Source: FEN-1191 sp964528845
GTDB lineage: Bacteria; Pseudomonadota; Gammaproteobacteria; Steroidobacterales; Steroidobacteraceae
DNA: 64,000 nt
Assembly (NCBI GenBank): GCA_964528845.1
Contig: CAZGVE010000002.1
Location: forward strand, 62,001-126,000
Direction: 5' to 3'
The position numbers and the translations under genes were made by a program. Numbering within the stretch: position 1 is the first letter of the stretch; the number at the start of each line of letters is the position of its first letter. Positions 42,666-50,685 of the stretch are shown in pieces. The notes under the pieces were generated by a model. The model had not been told where the DNA came from. It worked only from the letters and a program-made list of their open reading frames with translations, and made no database searches.

Positions 42666-43924
42666 GCCGCCGTCGGATGCAATTCCTTGAGCGGCACGCT
42701 CGCATCGGCGAGACGTTCCGGCGGCACCACGAGGCCCTGGGCCACGAGCGCGCGGCCCTGCACGAAATCGCGCGCCGCATTCACGCAGTCGAGTGCGATC
42801 ACGTGCCCGCGCTTCAGATAGATGATCGAGAAGCTGCGCTGCGCCGGGTCGCCACGCATCACGTGGGCGTCGTGGCCGGCCGAGAGCCCGACCGTCTGCA
42901 GCCGCAGGTCGTACTGATTGGACCAGAACCAGGGCACCGCGTGATACGGCTCGCCCGCGCCGACCAGCGTCTTGGCGACCACGGTGGCCTGGTCCGCCGC
43001 GTTCTGCACCGACTCGAGGCGAATACGCGCACCGCCCGCAAACGCATTCTCGTGCCGCGCGCAGTCCCCGATCGCGAACACATCGGGCAGTGAAGTGCGG
43101 CACTGCGCATCGACGTCCACGCCGTCACTCCCGGCTGCGCCGGCAGAGCGCAGCGGCTCGACCGCCGGGAGGATGCCGATGCCGACGATCACCATATCGG
43201 CATCGAGAAGTGTGCCGTCGGCGAGACGAACTGCGCTCACGTGCCCGTCCGTCCCTTCGAGCGCTGTGACCTGTACGCCGAGACGCACATCGACGCCGTG
43301 CGAGCGATGCTCTTGCTCGTAGAAGCGGGATAACGGCTCCCCGGCGACGCGGGCGAGCACGCGGTCCTGGGCCTCGAGCAGCGTGACCTGCTTGCCGAAC
43401 TTCGACAGCACCGCGGCCGCCTCGAGCCCAATGTAGCCGCCACCGATCACTACCACCTGCCGAGTCACCGGCAGCTCCTTCAGGATCGCATCGACGTCGG
43501 CGCGCGTGCGCACTGCGTGCACGCCGGACAGCGCACTGCCCGGACAGGGAAGCCGTCTGGGGCCGCCACCGGCCGCCCAGACCAATGCGCCATAGCCGAC
43601 CCGGCTGCCATCCGCCAGCGTCACACGATGCGCCGCGGCGTCCACTGTTGTGACGCGCCGTCCGGGCAACAGCTCGATCTGTCGCTGCGCCCATTGCGCG
43701 ACCGGACGGATCAGGATGCGCTCGAAACTCTTTTCGCCGGCGAAATAGTCCTTCGAAAGCGGCGGGCGCTCGTACGGCGGCTCCGGCTCGTCCCCAAGCA
43801 GGCCGACGCTGCCCGCAAACTTGAACTGCCGCAGGCCCAGGGCCGTCTGGGCGCCGCCGTGACCGGCACCGACGATCAGCACGTCGTAGTGGTCCCGCGG
43901 CGAATTGCTGGGGCTGTCGGTCAT
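42662..43924 (-). CDS. FAD-dependent ferredoxin/rubredoxin reductase-like oxidoreductase
   Basis: This is a 420-residue flavoprotein of the ferredoxin-NAD reductase family seen with dioxygenases and P450s. The FAD motif is VLIVGAGHGGAQTALGLRQ (about 15-33), the NAD motif VVVIGGGYIGLEAAAVLSKFG and the second FAD motif DVFAIGDCARHE. The reductase C-terminal domain carries PWFWSNQYDLRLQTVG. No ferredoxin or oxygenase partner lies nearby. Its stop shares the CTAG with the convergent ATPase stop, a 4-base tail-to-tail overlap. Confidence 0.92.
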   Translation of the reverse strand: MTDSPSNSPRDHYDVLIVGAGHGGAQTALGLRQFKFAGSVGLLGDEPEPPYERPPLSKDYFAGEKSFERILIRPVAQWAQRQIELLPGRRVTTVDAAAHRVTLADGSRVGYGALVWAAGGGPRRLPCPGSALSGVHAVRTRADVDAILKELPVTRQVVVIGGGYIGLEAAAVLSKFGKQVTLLEAQDRVLARVAGEPLSRFYEQEHRSHGVDVRLGVQVTALEGTDGHVSAVRLADGTLLDADMVIVGIGILPAVEPLRSAGAAGSDGVDVDAQCRTSLPDVFAIGDCARHENAFAGGARIRLESVQNAADQATVVAKTLVGAGEPYHAVPWFWSNQYDLRLQTVGLSAGHDAHVMRGDPAQRSFSIIYLKRGHVIALDCVNAARDFVQGRALVAQGLVVPPERLADASVPLKELHPTAA

Positions 43925-44028
43925 CCTGCGCTCCGTCAGGTCAGTGGGGGCGGGGATTTTCCGTGAGTGCCGTGATTTATGCCATCCGGGCCCGATTTGC
44001 TAGGATTTGCCCCGCTTGCGCGCCCGCG

Positions 44029-44118
44029 GGAGAGGTGGCAGAGCGGTTGAATGCACCGGTCTTGAAAACCGGCAGCCCTTCACGGGGCTCGTGAGTTCGA
44101 ATCTCACCCTCTCCGCCA
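44029..44118 (+). tRNA. tRNA-Ser (anticodon UGA)
   Basis: This 90-nt gene folds as a class II tRNA. The acceptor GGAGAGG (44029-44035) pairs with CCTCTCC (44108-44114), followed by discriminator G and an encoded CCA. The anticodon stem CCGGT/ACCGG holds loop CTTGAAA with TGA at 44063-44065. The long variable arm (CAGCCCTTCACGGGGCTCG) fits serine. The T-arm GTGAGTTCGAATCTCAC is perfect. Confidence 0.97.
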
Positions 44119-44284
44119 AAATCCGGAGGCCCGACGGAGCGCCAGACATCTACGGACGCGGGCGAGGCTTGGCACATCCTATGTTCGCCAGCGCACGGAT
44201 CTCACGCAAATCGGCCGCCAGAATCCGCCCACTTTCGGTCTCCATTAGCGCATTCAACGCTGGATCCATGTTCGGAGGAATTCC

Positions 44285-44959
44285 ATGAAAATCGGGCTGT
44301 TGTGCTCTCTGCTCGCGGTTTCGGTGTCGGTGGCCGGAGCAGACGAAATACAGATTCAAAGTGCAGGGGCCTCGAGCGTCATCACCGTCGGTGGCTTGTA
44401 TACCAATGCGAACTACAACGGCTGGGATATCACCGTTGTCGCCGGTTCGAACTTCTCGCCATCGCTTACTCCGTACGGGCTCGACCTGTCGGTGCTGGCG
44501 AACTGCACCAGCGGGAACTGTCTGACGAACCCATTGGACGTCTTTTACACGGCCCAGGGCTTCACCCAAGTGGTTCCGGCGCTGGGTTTCCAGACGACCT
44601 ATTCATCCACTCAGACTGGCGCCGGCAACACGAAGGCCATCACCTGGGCGGATAGCACCAACACGCTGTTCGGCGGGGGCATACCTGCGGTACCGGCCGA
44701 CCACTTGGGCACTGTGGGATCCTTCAGCGCACCAGGTGGGTTTGGCACCGTATCCGGTGGTCCCAGTGAGGGAGCCTCCGCCTACTCGCTGACGATCGAG
44801 GAAATCTTCAATGCCAGCAGTGGGGTCACTTCTTTCAGCGCCAATGGCAATCTGACGGCAGCGCCGGTACCGGTGCCTGCTTCCCTGGCCCTGTTGGCGT
44901 CCGGACTGCTGGGTGTGGTGCTGCTGCAGCGCCGCTCCAGACGTACCGATCTCCAATAG
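44285..44959 (+). CDS. PEP-CTERM/VPLPA-CTERM-type exported protein
   Basis: This 224-residue exported protein of unknown function has a signal peptide of about 19 residues (ending VAGADE). The body is rich in Ser, Thr, Gly and Asn, with two Cys (about 78 and 83). The C-terminus has the sorting signal VPVPASLALLASGLLGVVLLQRRSRR: VPxPA, a hydrophobic helix and a basic tail. Such signals are processed by exosortases in EPS-producing bacteria; none is in the window. A strong ribosome binding site (GGAGGA, 44275) precedes the ATG. Confidence 0.85.
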   Translation: MKIGLLCSLLAVSVSVAGADEIQIQSAGASSVITVGGLYTNANYNGWDITVVAGSNFSPSLTPYGLDLSVLANCTSGNCLTNPLDVFYTAQGFTQVVPALGFQTTYSSTQTGAGNTKAITWADSTNTLFGGGIPAVPADHLGTVGSFSAPGGFGTVSGGPSEGASAYSLTIEEIFNASSGVTSFSANGNLTAAPVPVPASLALLASGLLGVVLLQRRSRRTDLQ

Positions 44960-44989
44960 CCAGAGCGTTCGCCCTCGATCGCTGCCCTT

Positions 44990-45019
44990 GGCGCGGCCGG
45001 CTGGCCGCCTGGCCGCGCC
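44990..45019 (+). terminator. GC hairpin after the PEP-CTERM gene (weak terminator candidate)
   Basis: A perfect 9-bp stem (GGCGCGGCC and its complement) with a 12-nt loop lies 30 bases after the stop codon. No T-run follows, so intrinsic termination is uncertain. Confidence 0.35.
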
Positions 45020-45041
45020 GCTGATACTGTCCCCCGACGGG

Positions 45042-45062
45042 AGGTCCTCAGAATAAGGACCT
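45042..45062 (+). promoter_or_regulatory. Leader hairpin next to the cupin ribosome binding site
   Basis: AGGTCCT-CAGAATA-AGGACCT is a perfect 7-bp stem with a 7-nt loop. It ends two bases before the ribosome binding site GGGGAG (45065-45070) of the cupin gene. It could be an RNA stem or a dyad operator. Confidence 0.5.
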
Positions 45063-45076
45063 AAGGGGAGCAGGAC

Positions 45077-46027
45077 ATGGGGCATTTCAAATGGGTCATA
45101 GCGGCAGCCCTCGCCCTGCCAATGACTCAAGAGGCCGGCGCACAGACCCAGGCACAGGCCACTACGCCCGCGTCCAAGGCCACCGTGGCATGGGCTGCCA
45201 AGCCTGCCCGGCTGCCGCCCTACGCCGGCCCAAACCGGCTGGTATGGCGCATGGCCGACGTGCTGGCGGCGCACCGGGGCAAGCAGAACTGGAGCCAGGA
45301 GGTCTTCTCCAGCCGGGACTTCGTCGGGGAGTGGATCTCGATGGCTCCGGGCGTGAGGACCAAGACCCAGTTCTATGCCGATGACCGGGTGTTCTGGGTC
45401 GTGGAGTCAGGCCAGATGAGAGTCACGATCGAGGGCGAGGAGCCATTCATCGCGTCGAAGCACTTTCTGGTGCAGGTGCCCAAGCGGCTGCAATACAGCA
45501 TGGAGACGGTGGGGACCGAGCCCGTCCTGCGCTTCCAAATGAGACCGGCGGGCGAAGCGCCCGACTATCCGCTGACCGAGACGCCCACCCCGGTGAAGGG
45601 CGTGCACTACATCCAGGCTGCCTATAGTGGACACGGCGAGTACGACAAGGTGAACGTACCGTCCATCGACTTCGACACGCAGATCGTGAAGGGCGGCGAG
45701 AAGCGCGGCGTGTGGATCCGCGATGATCATACCTACGTCACGATACTACGGTCTCTGAGCGGCGCGCCGACGCCTCCCGACACGGTCTGGGGTCACTTCC
45801 ACGCCAACTTCCCCGAAATCTGGCTGATCATCGAAGGCAGTCAGCAGTTCCTGGTGGAAGGCGAGCAGCTGCTCACCGTCACTGACGGCGACCTCATCAA
45901 TGCTCCTACCGGCCGTTGGCATCGTGCGATGCCCTATGGCGATGGTCCCTCGACTCGCCTGGCGTTTATTCCCCGCCCGGACAATCTGCACTGGTATCAG
46001 CCGGAGCAGGCGACAGGAAGCAACTGA
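45077..46027 (+). CDS. Secreted bicupin domain protein
   Basis: This is a 316-residue exported protein with a signal peptide of about 22 residues (ending EAGAQ). Two cupin barrels are visible: one around 100-165 (FWVVESGQMRVTIEGEEPFIASKHFLVQVPKRLQYSMET). The second is around 225-305 (VWGHFHANFPEIWLIIEGSQQFLVEGEQLLTVTDGDLINAPTGRWHRAM). The second keeps His residues (GHFH, WHRA) and Glu suitable for a metal site. The reaction is unknown. Confidence 0.82.
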   Translation: MGHFKWVIAAALALPMTQEAGAQTQAQATTPASKATVAWAAKPARLPPYAGPNRLVWRMADVLAAHRGKQNWSQEVFSSRDFVGEWISMAPGVRTKTQFYADDRVFWVVESGQMRVTIEGEEPFIASKHFLVQVPKRLQYSMETVGTEPVLRFQMRPAGEAPDYPLTETPTPVKGVHYIQAAYSGHGEYDKVNVPSIDFDTQIVKGGEKRGVWIRDDHTYVTILRSLSGAPTPPDTVWGHFHANFPEIWLIIEGSQQFLVEGEQLLTVTDGDLINAPTGRWHRAMPYGDGPSTRLAFIPRPDNLHWYQPEQATGSN

Positions 46028-46046
46028 CAAACGCGGAACCGAGGAT

Positions 46047-46469
46047 ATGAAGAAGAAGTCGGGGGCGCGCCAGGACCGGCCGGCATCCGAGCTGATCTCG
46101 AAGCGGATCGCCGATCTTGGGGATTGGCGGGGGGAGACCCTCGGCATGATCCGCCAGCTCATTCACAAAGCTGATCCGGACGTCGTCGAGGAGTGGAAGT
46201 GGCGGGGCACCCCGGTCTGGTCGCATGACGGCATCATCTGTACCGGCGAGTCCTACAAGCATGTCGTGAAGCTCACCTTCGCCAGGGGTGCGGCTCTGAA
46301 GGATCCCGACCGGCTCTTCAACGCGAGCCTCGACGGAAACCTACGCCGCGCCATCGACATTCATGAAGGAGCAGCCCTGGACGGGGCCGCCTTCAAGGCG
46401 CTCGTGCGCCAGGCCGTTGCCATGAACAGTGCGCGCAAGTCTAAGCCCCCGAAGAAGGCTAAATCCTGA
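46047..46469 (+). CDS. DUF1801 domain-containing protein (YdhG-like)
   Basis: This 140-residue cytosolic protein begins MKKKSGARQDRPASELISKRIADLGDWRGETL. It contains the DUF1801 core MIRQLIHKADPDVVEEWKWRGTPVWSHDGIICTGESYKHVVKLTF. The C-terminal tail is basic (RKSKPPKKAKS). The function is unknown. The start at 46047 follows GAGGAT; the upstream frame belongs to the overlapping cupin region. Confidence 0.85.
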   Translation: MKKKSGARQDRPASELISKRIADLGDWRGETLGMIRQLIHKADPDVVEEWKWRGTPVWSHDGIICTGESYKHVVKLTFARGAALKDPDRLFNASLDGNLRRAIDIHEGAALDGAAFKALVRQAVAMNSARKSKPPKKAKS

Positions 46470-46505
46470 GCGAGTCTGCTCCGGAACAGATCGGCGTTGG
46501 CGGCT

Positions 46506-46871
46506 CTACGAAACCAGCTTCCGGAACGTATCGAGTACCGCAGTTCCCTTGAAGGGCTTGACGATCCATCCCTTGACGCCGGCCGCTTTCCCGCGCTCGC
46601 GCATGTTCGCACTGCTCTCCGTGGTCAACATGATCAGATTGACCTTGGAGTTTCCGAGTTCGCTGCGGACCTTCTCAGCCATCGTCAGGCCATCCATGTT
46701 CGGCATGTTCACGTCGGTCACGACCAGCCGGATGCGTGGATCGGCCTTGAGCTTAGCAAGCCCGTCGTTGCCATCCACGGCGGTAACGACATCGAGTCCG
46801 TTGCTCTTGAGAAAGCCGGCGACTTCGTCGCGCACCGTGCCTGAATCATCGACGACCAGTATCTGCGCCAT
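46506..46871 (-). CDS. CheY-like single-domain response regulator
   Basis: This 121-residue receiver domain has no output domain. The acidic pocket is Asp8-Asp9 and the phosphoacceptor Asp53 (LVVTDVNMPNMDG). The switch Thr is in MLTTES and the conserved Lys in WIVKPFKG. GGGAGG lies five bases before the ATG. It is the last gene of the operon headed by the SCO1-like and porin genes, and the likely target of the CheA-like kinase and CheX-like phosphatase upstream. Confidence 0.94.
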   Translation of the reverse strand: MAQILVVDDSGTVRDEVAGFLKSNGLDVVTAVDGNDGLAKLKADPRIRLVVTDVNMPNMDGLTMAEKVRSELGNSKVNLIMLTTESSANMRERGKAAGVKGWIVKPFKGTAVLDTFRKLVS

Positions 46872-46883
46872 GTGAACCTCCCT

Positions 46884-47417
46884 TCAAAATAGCTCGAGTT
46901 CGCCCGTCTGCTCGACTTCGGCGGCATTCAACTGGATGTCCACCGGGGCCGTGCAGCACATGCAAAGCGTCGCCCGCAGCTGCACCGAACCATTGATGGT
47001 AATCAGGTAGTGCGACAGCAGCTGAGGTTGCAACTGCGCGAGGTACGAGATGCAGCGTGCATCCAGGGTATACGGCGTAGACATCGCCAGGTGCGCGAAA
47101 GAACGCGAGAACTCGCGGTTCAGTGCGCCACAACACAGGTTGGCGACCTCGTGGAATGATTCATCGATGCCGCGCTGATCGGTGTCCGCGAGATAGTACG
47201 AGCGGATCTCCGGCGTGTCGCGAACCTGGAAGATCGTGATCAGCCTGAACGCAAACGAGGAGACGGTGATCAGCACGAGCTGCCCATGGCGCGGATCCGG
47301 TTGTGGGTCGGTCGCCAGTGCGATGTCGCACACGTCCGCGCTCGTGCGCACGACCGTGCCGCGGGCGGCACGCTGAAACGCCTGCTCGATATTGCGCTTG
47401 CCCTGTTCGCTTAGCAC
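46884..47417 (-). CDS. CheX/CheC-like chemotaxis phosphatase domain protein
   Basis: This is a 177-residue protein. The segment GIDESFHEVANLCCGALNREFSRSFAHLAMSTPYTL fits the CheC/CheX/FliY catalytic helix, with Glu and Asn spaced as E-x-x-N. CheX proteins dephosphorylate CheY-P, and this gene lies 12 bases upstream of cheY. Two adjacent Cys (CCGALN) and a C-terminal CMCC cluster are unusual and might be redox-sensitive. The GTG start at 47417 is chosen. The family call rests on one motif and the context. Confidence 0.65.
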   Translation of the reverse strand: MLSEQGKRNIEQAFQRAARGTVVRTSADVCDIALATDPQPDPRHGQLVLITVSSFAFRLITIFQVRDTPEIRSYYLADTDQRGIDESFHEVANLCCGALNREFSRSFAHLAMSTPYTLDARCISYLAQLQPQLLSHYLITINGSVQLRATLCMCCTAPVDIQLNAAEVEQTGELELF

Positions 47418-47425
47418 CCGTCCGC

Positions 47426-47872
47426 CTAGCCGATCTCTAGCCGCAGGTCCCTGACTTGAACCTCCAGACCACTGATTGCCGCCATCATCATCTTCCCGGC
47501 GGCCTGAATGTCCTGGAAAGTCGCGGTGGTGATCAGACTGCTCGTCTGCAGGTTCTTTCCGAGCTCGCCGGCAAGCGTCTGCACGCGATGCGCGAGCGTC
47601 TTCACTTCGGCTGCGACGGCCACGAAGCCGCGTGCCTCGTTTCCGGCACGCGCGCCCTCTATCGCGGCGTTCAATGAGACCATGATCAGCTGCCGGGCAA
47701 TGGCATGCATGTCCTCACCTTCAGCGTCCATGCTGCGGTTCTGCGCCATCATCGAGATCATGTCCTGGTGCCAGCGCTCCAGTGCCACGGCGAGCGATCT
47801 GAGGCGGCCGACCTCCTGCGCTAGTGCATCGGTGCGCCGATGCAGTCCGGCATTGTCAGGGATGGCGGACAC
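47426..47872 (-). CDS. Minimal soluble MCP signalling-domain protein
   Basis: This 148-residue protein contains only the tip of a chemoreceptor hairpin. The conserved MVSLNAAIEGARAGNEARGFVAVAAEVKTLAHR at about 67-99 is flanked by short coiled coils. There is no transmembrane helix, HAMP or ligand domain. The GTG at 47872 is 6 bases from the kinase stop. Known receptors couple CheA through CheW at this tip, yet neither CheW nor a P5 domain is encoded nearby. How it contacts the kinase is unknown. Confidence 0.85.
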   Translation of the reverse strand: MSAIPDNAGLHRRTDALAQEVGRLRSLAVALERWHQDMISMMAQNRSMDAEGEDMHAIARQLIMVSLNAAIEGARAGNEARGFVAVAAEVKTLAHRVQTLAGELGKNLQTSSLITTATFQDIQAAGKMMMAAISGLEVQVRDLRLEIG

Positions 47873-47878
47873 GCGGCC

Positions 47879-50255
47879 TCAATACGCGTACGCGGAAGGC
47901 GGTACGGTGATCACGAACCGGAACGGAGCGAAGCCGAACTCGGTCTCCGAGGACTCCTCGAGTTGCACGCGGATACTTGCGCCCTGCTCCTGGAGAAAGG
48001 TGCGCACGGCGTCCATGCCGACCCCTCGCCCAGAAACCTGCGTGACCTCCTGGGCCGTGGAAATCCCGGAGTGGAAAACGACGCCTGCTACTTCGGCCCG
48101 GGTCGGCGCCTCGTCGATCCCGATAAGGTTGTAGGTGCGTCCCTTGTAGTACAGCTGGTGCAATGCGAGCCCGCGCCCGTCGTCGCCGATGTGCAGCTCG
48201 ACCTGCTCCCCATGGCGCACGCAGGCGACACGAATCGTGCCGCGCTCCGGCTTGCCGGCCAGGATCCTGGTGGCCGGATCCTCAATCCCGTGGTCGAGCG
48301 AGTTGCGCAGCAGGTGCATGCAGCAACTCTTCAGTGCCTCGGCGAACTGACTCGTGAAGGCAATGTCGCCGTCGATGACCTCGACCGCCGGCGCCGGCTT
48401 GTGCAACTCCTTGGCGAGCGAAGTGAGCGAATCGACCGCGCCCGAGATCAGCCGCCCGAGCGGTATCAGGCCAAGCTGGAGGATCGCCCGCCGTAGCTGC
48501 TGCAGCTCCGGATCAGGATGAATCGCCGTCAGTGAGGCGGCCGTCGTACGCAGCTCGGCGAGCTGCTCGTTGCTGACGAAGGCTCCGCGCGCCGTGAGCA
48601 GATCCGAGGCGCGCCCCTTGCGCCCCAGTGTGTCCTCGCTCACGAACACGTAGCGCGTCATGGCGTCTTCCACGGCCTTCAGCTCCGCAAGCATTGCTGT
48701 GACATCCCACGGGGCCTGCACATCCCGACGCAGGCGGTCGTAGGTCTGCTCTGCGCGATGCGCGAACTCGGTGATGTGCGTGAAGTCGAAAGTGCGTGCA
48801 TTCCCCTTGACGGTGTGCATGTTGCGAAACAGCTGCGCCATCGAGTCCGGGCCGTGCGCGAGCGGGTCTTCGATCAGTCGCCGGTTGGCCGCCAGCTGTT
48901 CGGCGGCTGACTTCAGGAACTCGTTGAACCGGCCGATCGACACCTTGATGAGCTGCGAGATGATCTCCAGCTCCTCCTGCTGGTGTGCAGAACTCAGTTC
49001 CAGCTCCCGCAGGTGCGTCACGTCCTGCGCGATCAGCAGCACCTTGTCGACGCGACCGTCGTCATTGATGATCGGGCTCCACTCCAGCTGCACGGTCTTG
49101 CGCGAGCCGTCGCGCTCGATCAGCTGCATCTCCCGGACCAGCAGGTGCCCATTGAGGGCAAACATCATCTCGTCCTCGCCGAGGATGGCGCCGAGAGCGA
49201 CCGCGACCTGGTCCTTCGTGTCCTCCCCGAGGGAGGAGCGGCCGAACAGGCTCACGATCAGGTCTTTGCCGGCGAGGTCGTCGAGCGAGAAGATGGTCCT
49301 GAGGTAGTTCGAGTACTCGCTGTGGATCACGTTGCCCGGGATCACCGTCGAGACCCCGAGGTTCATGTTGTGCAGCATCGCATTGATGTCGGCGGTCTTC
49401 TGACTCAGCTGCAGGGTGCGCTCGGCGACGCGATGCTCCAGGGTCGCGTTCTGCAGCGCGATCACCGACATCATGCGCAGATTGTTGCGGATGAAGTACA
49501 CCAGTACCGCCATGAAGCCGAGGTTCATAGCCCCGAGCGCGAGTCCCATGTACAGGCGGACGCGGGCGTCGAGCTGCGAGCGCTCGAGCGTGCGCACGAA
49601 GTCACCGTAGGCAGTCTCCCGCAGGCCTTTGAGGCGCTGGCCGACCTCGCTGAGAGCCTGGTTCATCCTGGCAGCCATCGGCGCGGCCGTCGCACGGTCC
49701 TTGCTGAGATAGGCAATGGATGTCTTCGTTGCCAGTTCCTGATAGGTCTTCAGGTCGGACCGTAGCTGGGTAACGAGCCGACCCTGCACCGGATACAGTC
49801 CGGCAATTTCGGCAAAGGTCTGGTCCGCCTGGACGCCGACCTCTCCCGCCTTGGCGATGGTATCCCGGTCGCCGGTCAGAACGACCTGTACGTAGAGCTC
49901 CTCGATCTTGTCGAGTCGGACGATGTTCGCATCGAGTCGCTGCAGCAGCGGAAAGTAGGTGTCCTTGATGGTGGAGAGCTGAGCGCTGCCCTGCATTTCC
50001 TTGCGTACGCTGTAGGCGCTGAACGCCATGAAGATGACGATGGCCACGCCGACGAGCAGGAAGATCTTGCGCATCGAGTCAGCGCGGTCGCCGGNNNNNN
50101 NNNNNNNNNNNNNNNNNNNNNNNNNNNNNNNNNNNNNNNNNNNNNNNNNNNNNNNNNNNNNNNNNNNNNNNNNNNNNNNNNNNNNNNNNNNNNNCGCCGG
50201 CGCCGGCGCCGGCATCGGCGCCTACAGGGGCGTCGGTGGCGGTCGTGCCGTCCAT
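47879..50255 (-). CDS. Membrane-bound CheA-like sensor histidine kinase with Hpt domain (N-terminus interrupted by an assembly gap)
   Basis: The kinase has a transmembrane helix (MRKIFLLVGVAIVIFMAFSAYSV), a periplasmic four-helix-type sensor of about 150 residues and a second helix (MGLALGAMNLGFMAVLVYFI). A coiled coil, a PAS-like domain and an Hpt domain follow, with the phospho-His codon at 48815-48817 (NMHTVKGNAR). The CheA-type catalytic domain has N box LLRNSLDHGIE, DDGRGL and GRGVGMDAVR. It ends soon after the ATPase domain, so the CheW-binding P5 domain is absent. The ATG at 50255 abuts the upstream stop. The Ala/Gly-rich N-terminus runs into the N gap, whose 100-N length does not keep frame. 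Confidence 0.88.
50095..50194. other. Assembly gap (100 N) within a CGCCGG hexanucleotide repeat
   Basis: CGCCGG lies at 50089-50094 on the left. Three perfect copies follow on the right at 50195-50212. The gap interrupts the N-terminal codons of the CheA-like kinase, where an Ala-Gly repeat is encoded. Confidence 0.95.
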
Positions 50256-50672
50256 TCAGTATTTCCTGAGGACGACGACGCCCGGCGGAGGAGCAGTGGT
50301 GACATAGCCGATCGCGCCGGGCGTAGTCTGCACGTAGGCGATCACGTCGGCATCGGTCGACTTCACGGTGGGAGGCGTGAGCCCGTCCCGAAAGCTCTTC
50401 ATGGTCCACAGCGAGTCATAGCGTCCCGGATTGAGCTGCAGCACCTTGCTGAGGAACTCGCCCTGGCCGGCGTGGTTGTCGAGCGCCCGGATCTTGGTGC
50501 CGCCGGCCAGCTGCTTGTCGCCCGTGTAGACGGACGTGATGTCCGCTGGCGTCAGCATCAGCGAGGCGTTCATGATCACGTACACGTCGGCGAGCGACGG
50601 TGCCGGCAGCACCGCCACCAGCGCCATTGCACAGCACAGCAGGTACCGGATCCGGTGGGCTTGGAGTTTCAT
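50256..50672 (-). CDS. Short PstS-like periplasmic substrate-binding protein
   Basis: This is a 138-residue exported protein with a signal peptide of about 28 residues (MKLQAHRIRYLLCCAMALVAVLPAPSLA). The mature part DVYVIMNASLMLTPADITSVYTGDKQLAGGTKI resembles the N-terminal lobe of phosphate-binding PstS. The C-terminus TDADVIAYVQTTPGAIGYV is the conserved PstS motif for closing on the ligand. At about half the size of PstS it may bind a ligand for signalling rather than transport. No Pst permease is nearby. Its stop codon directly abuts the kinase ATG. Confidence 0.85.
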   Translation of the reverse strand: MKLQAHRIRYLLCCAMALVAVLPAPSLADVYVIMNASLMLTPADITSVYTGDKQLAGGTKIRALDNHAGQGEFLSKVLQLNPGRYDSLWTMKSFRDGLTPPTVKSTDADVIAYVQTTPGAIGYVTTAPPPGVVVLRKY

Positions 50673-50685
50673 GGCGTTGCGTCCC

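Noticed and set aside
44029..44118. tRNA-Ser as an integration site for the accessory region to its right
   Set aside because: No integrase is present and no repeat of the tRNA 3' end was seen downstream, so a genomic island boundary is not supported.
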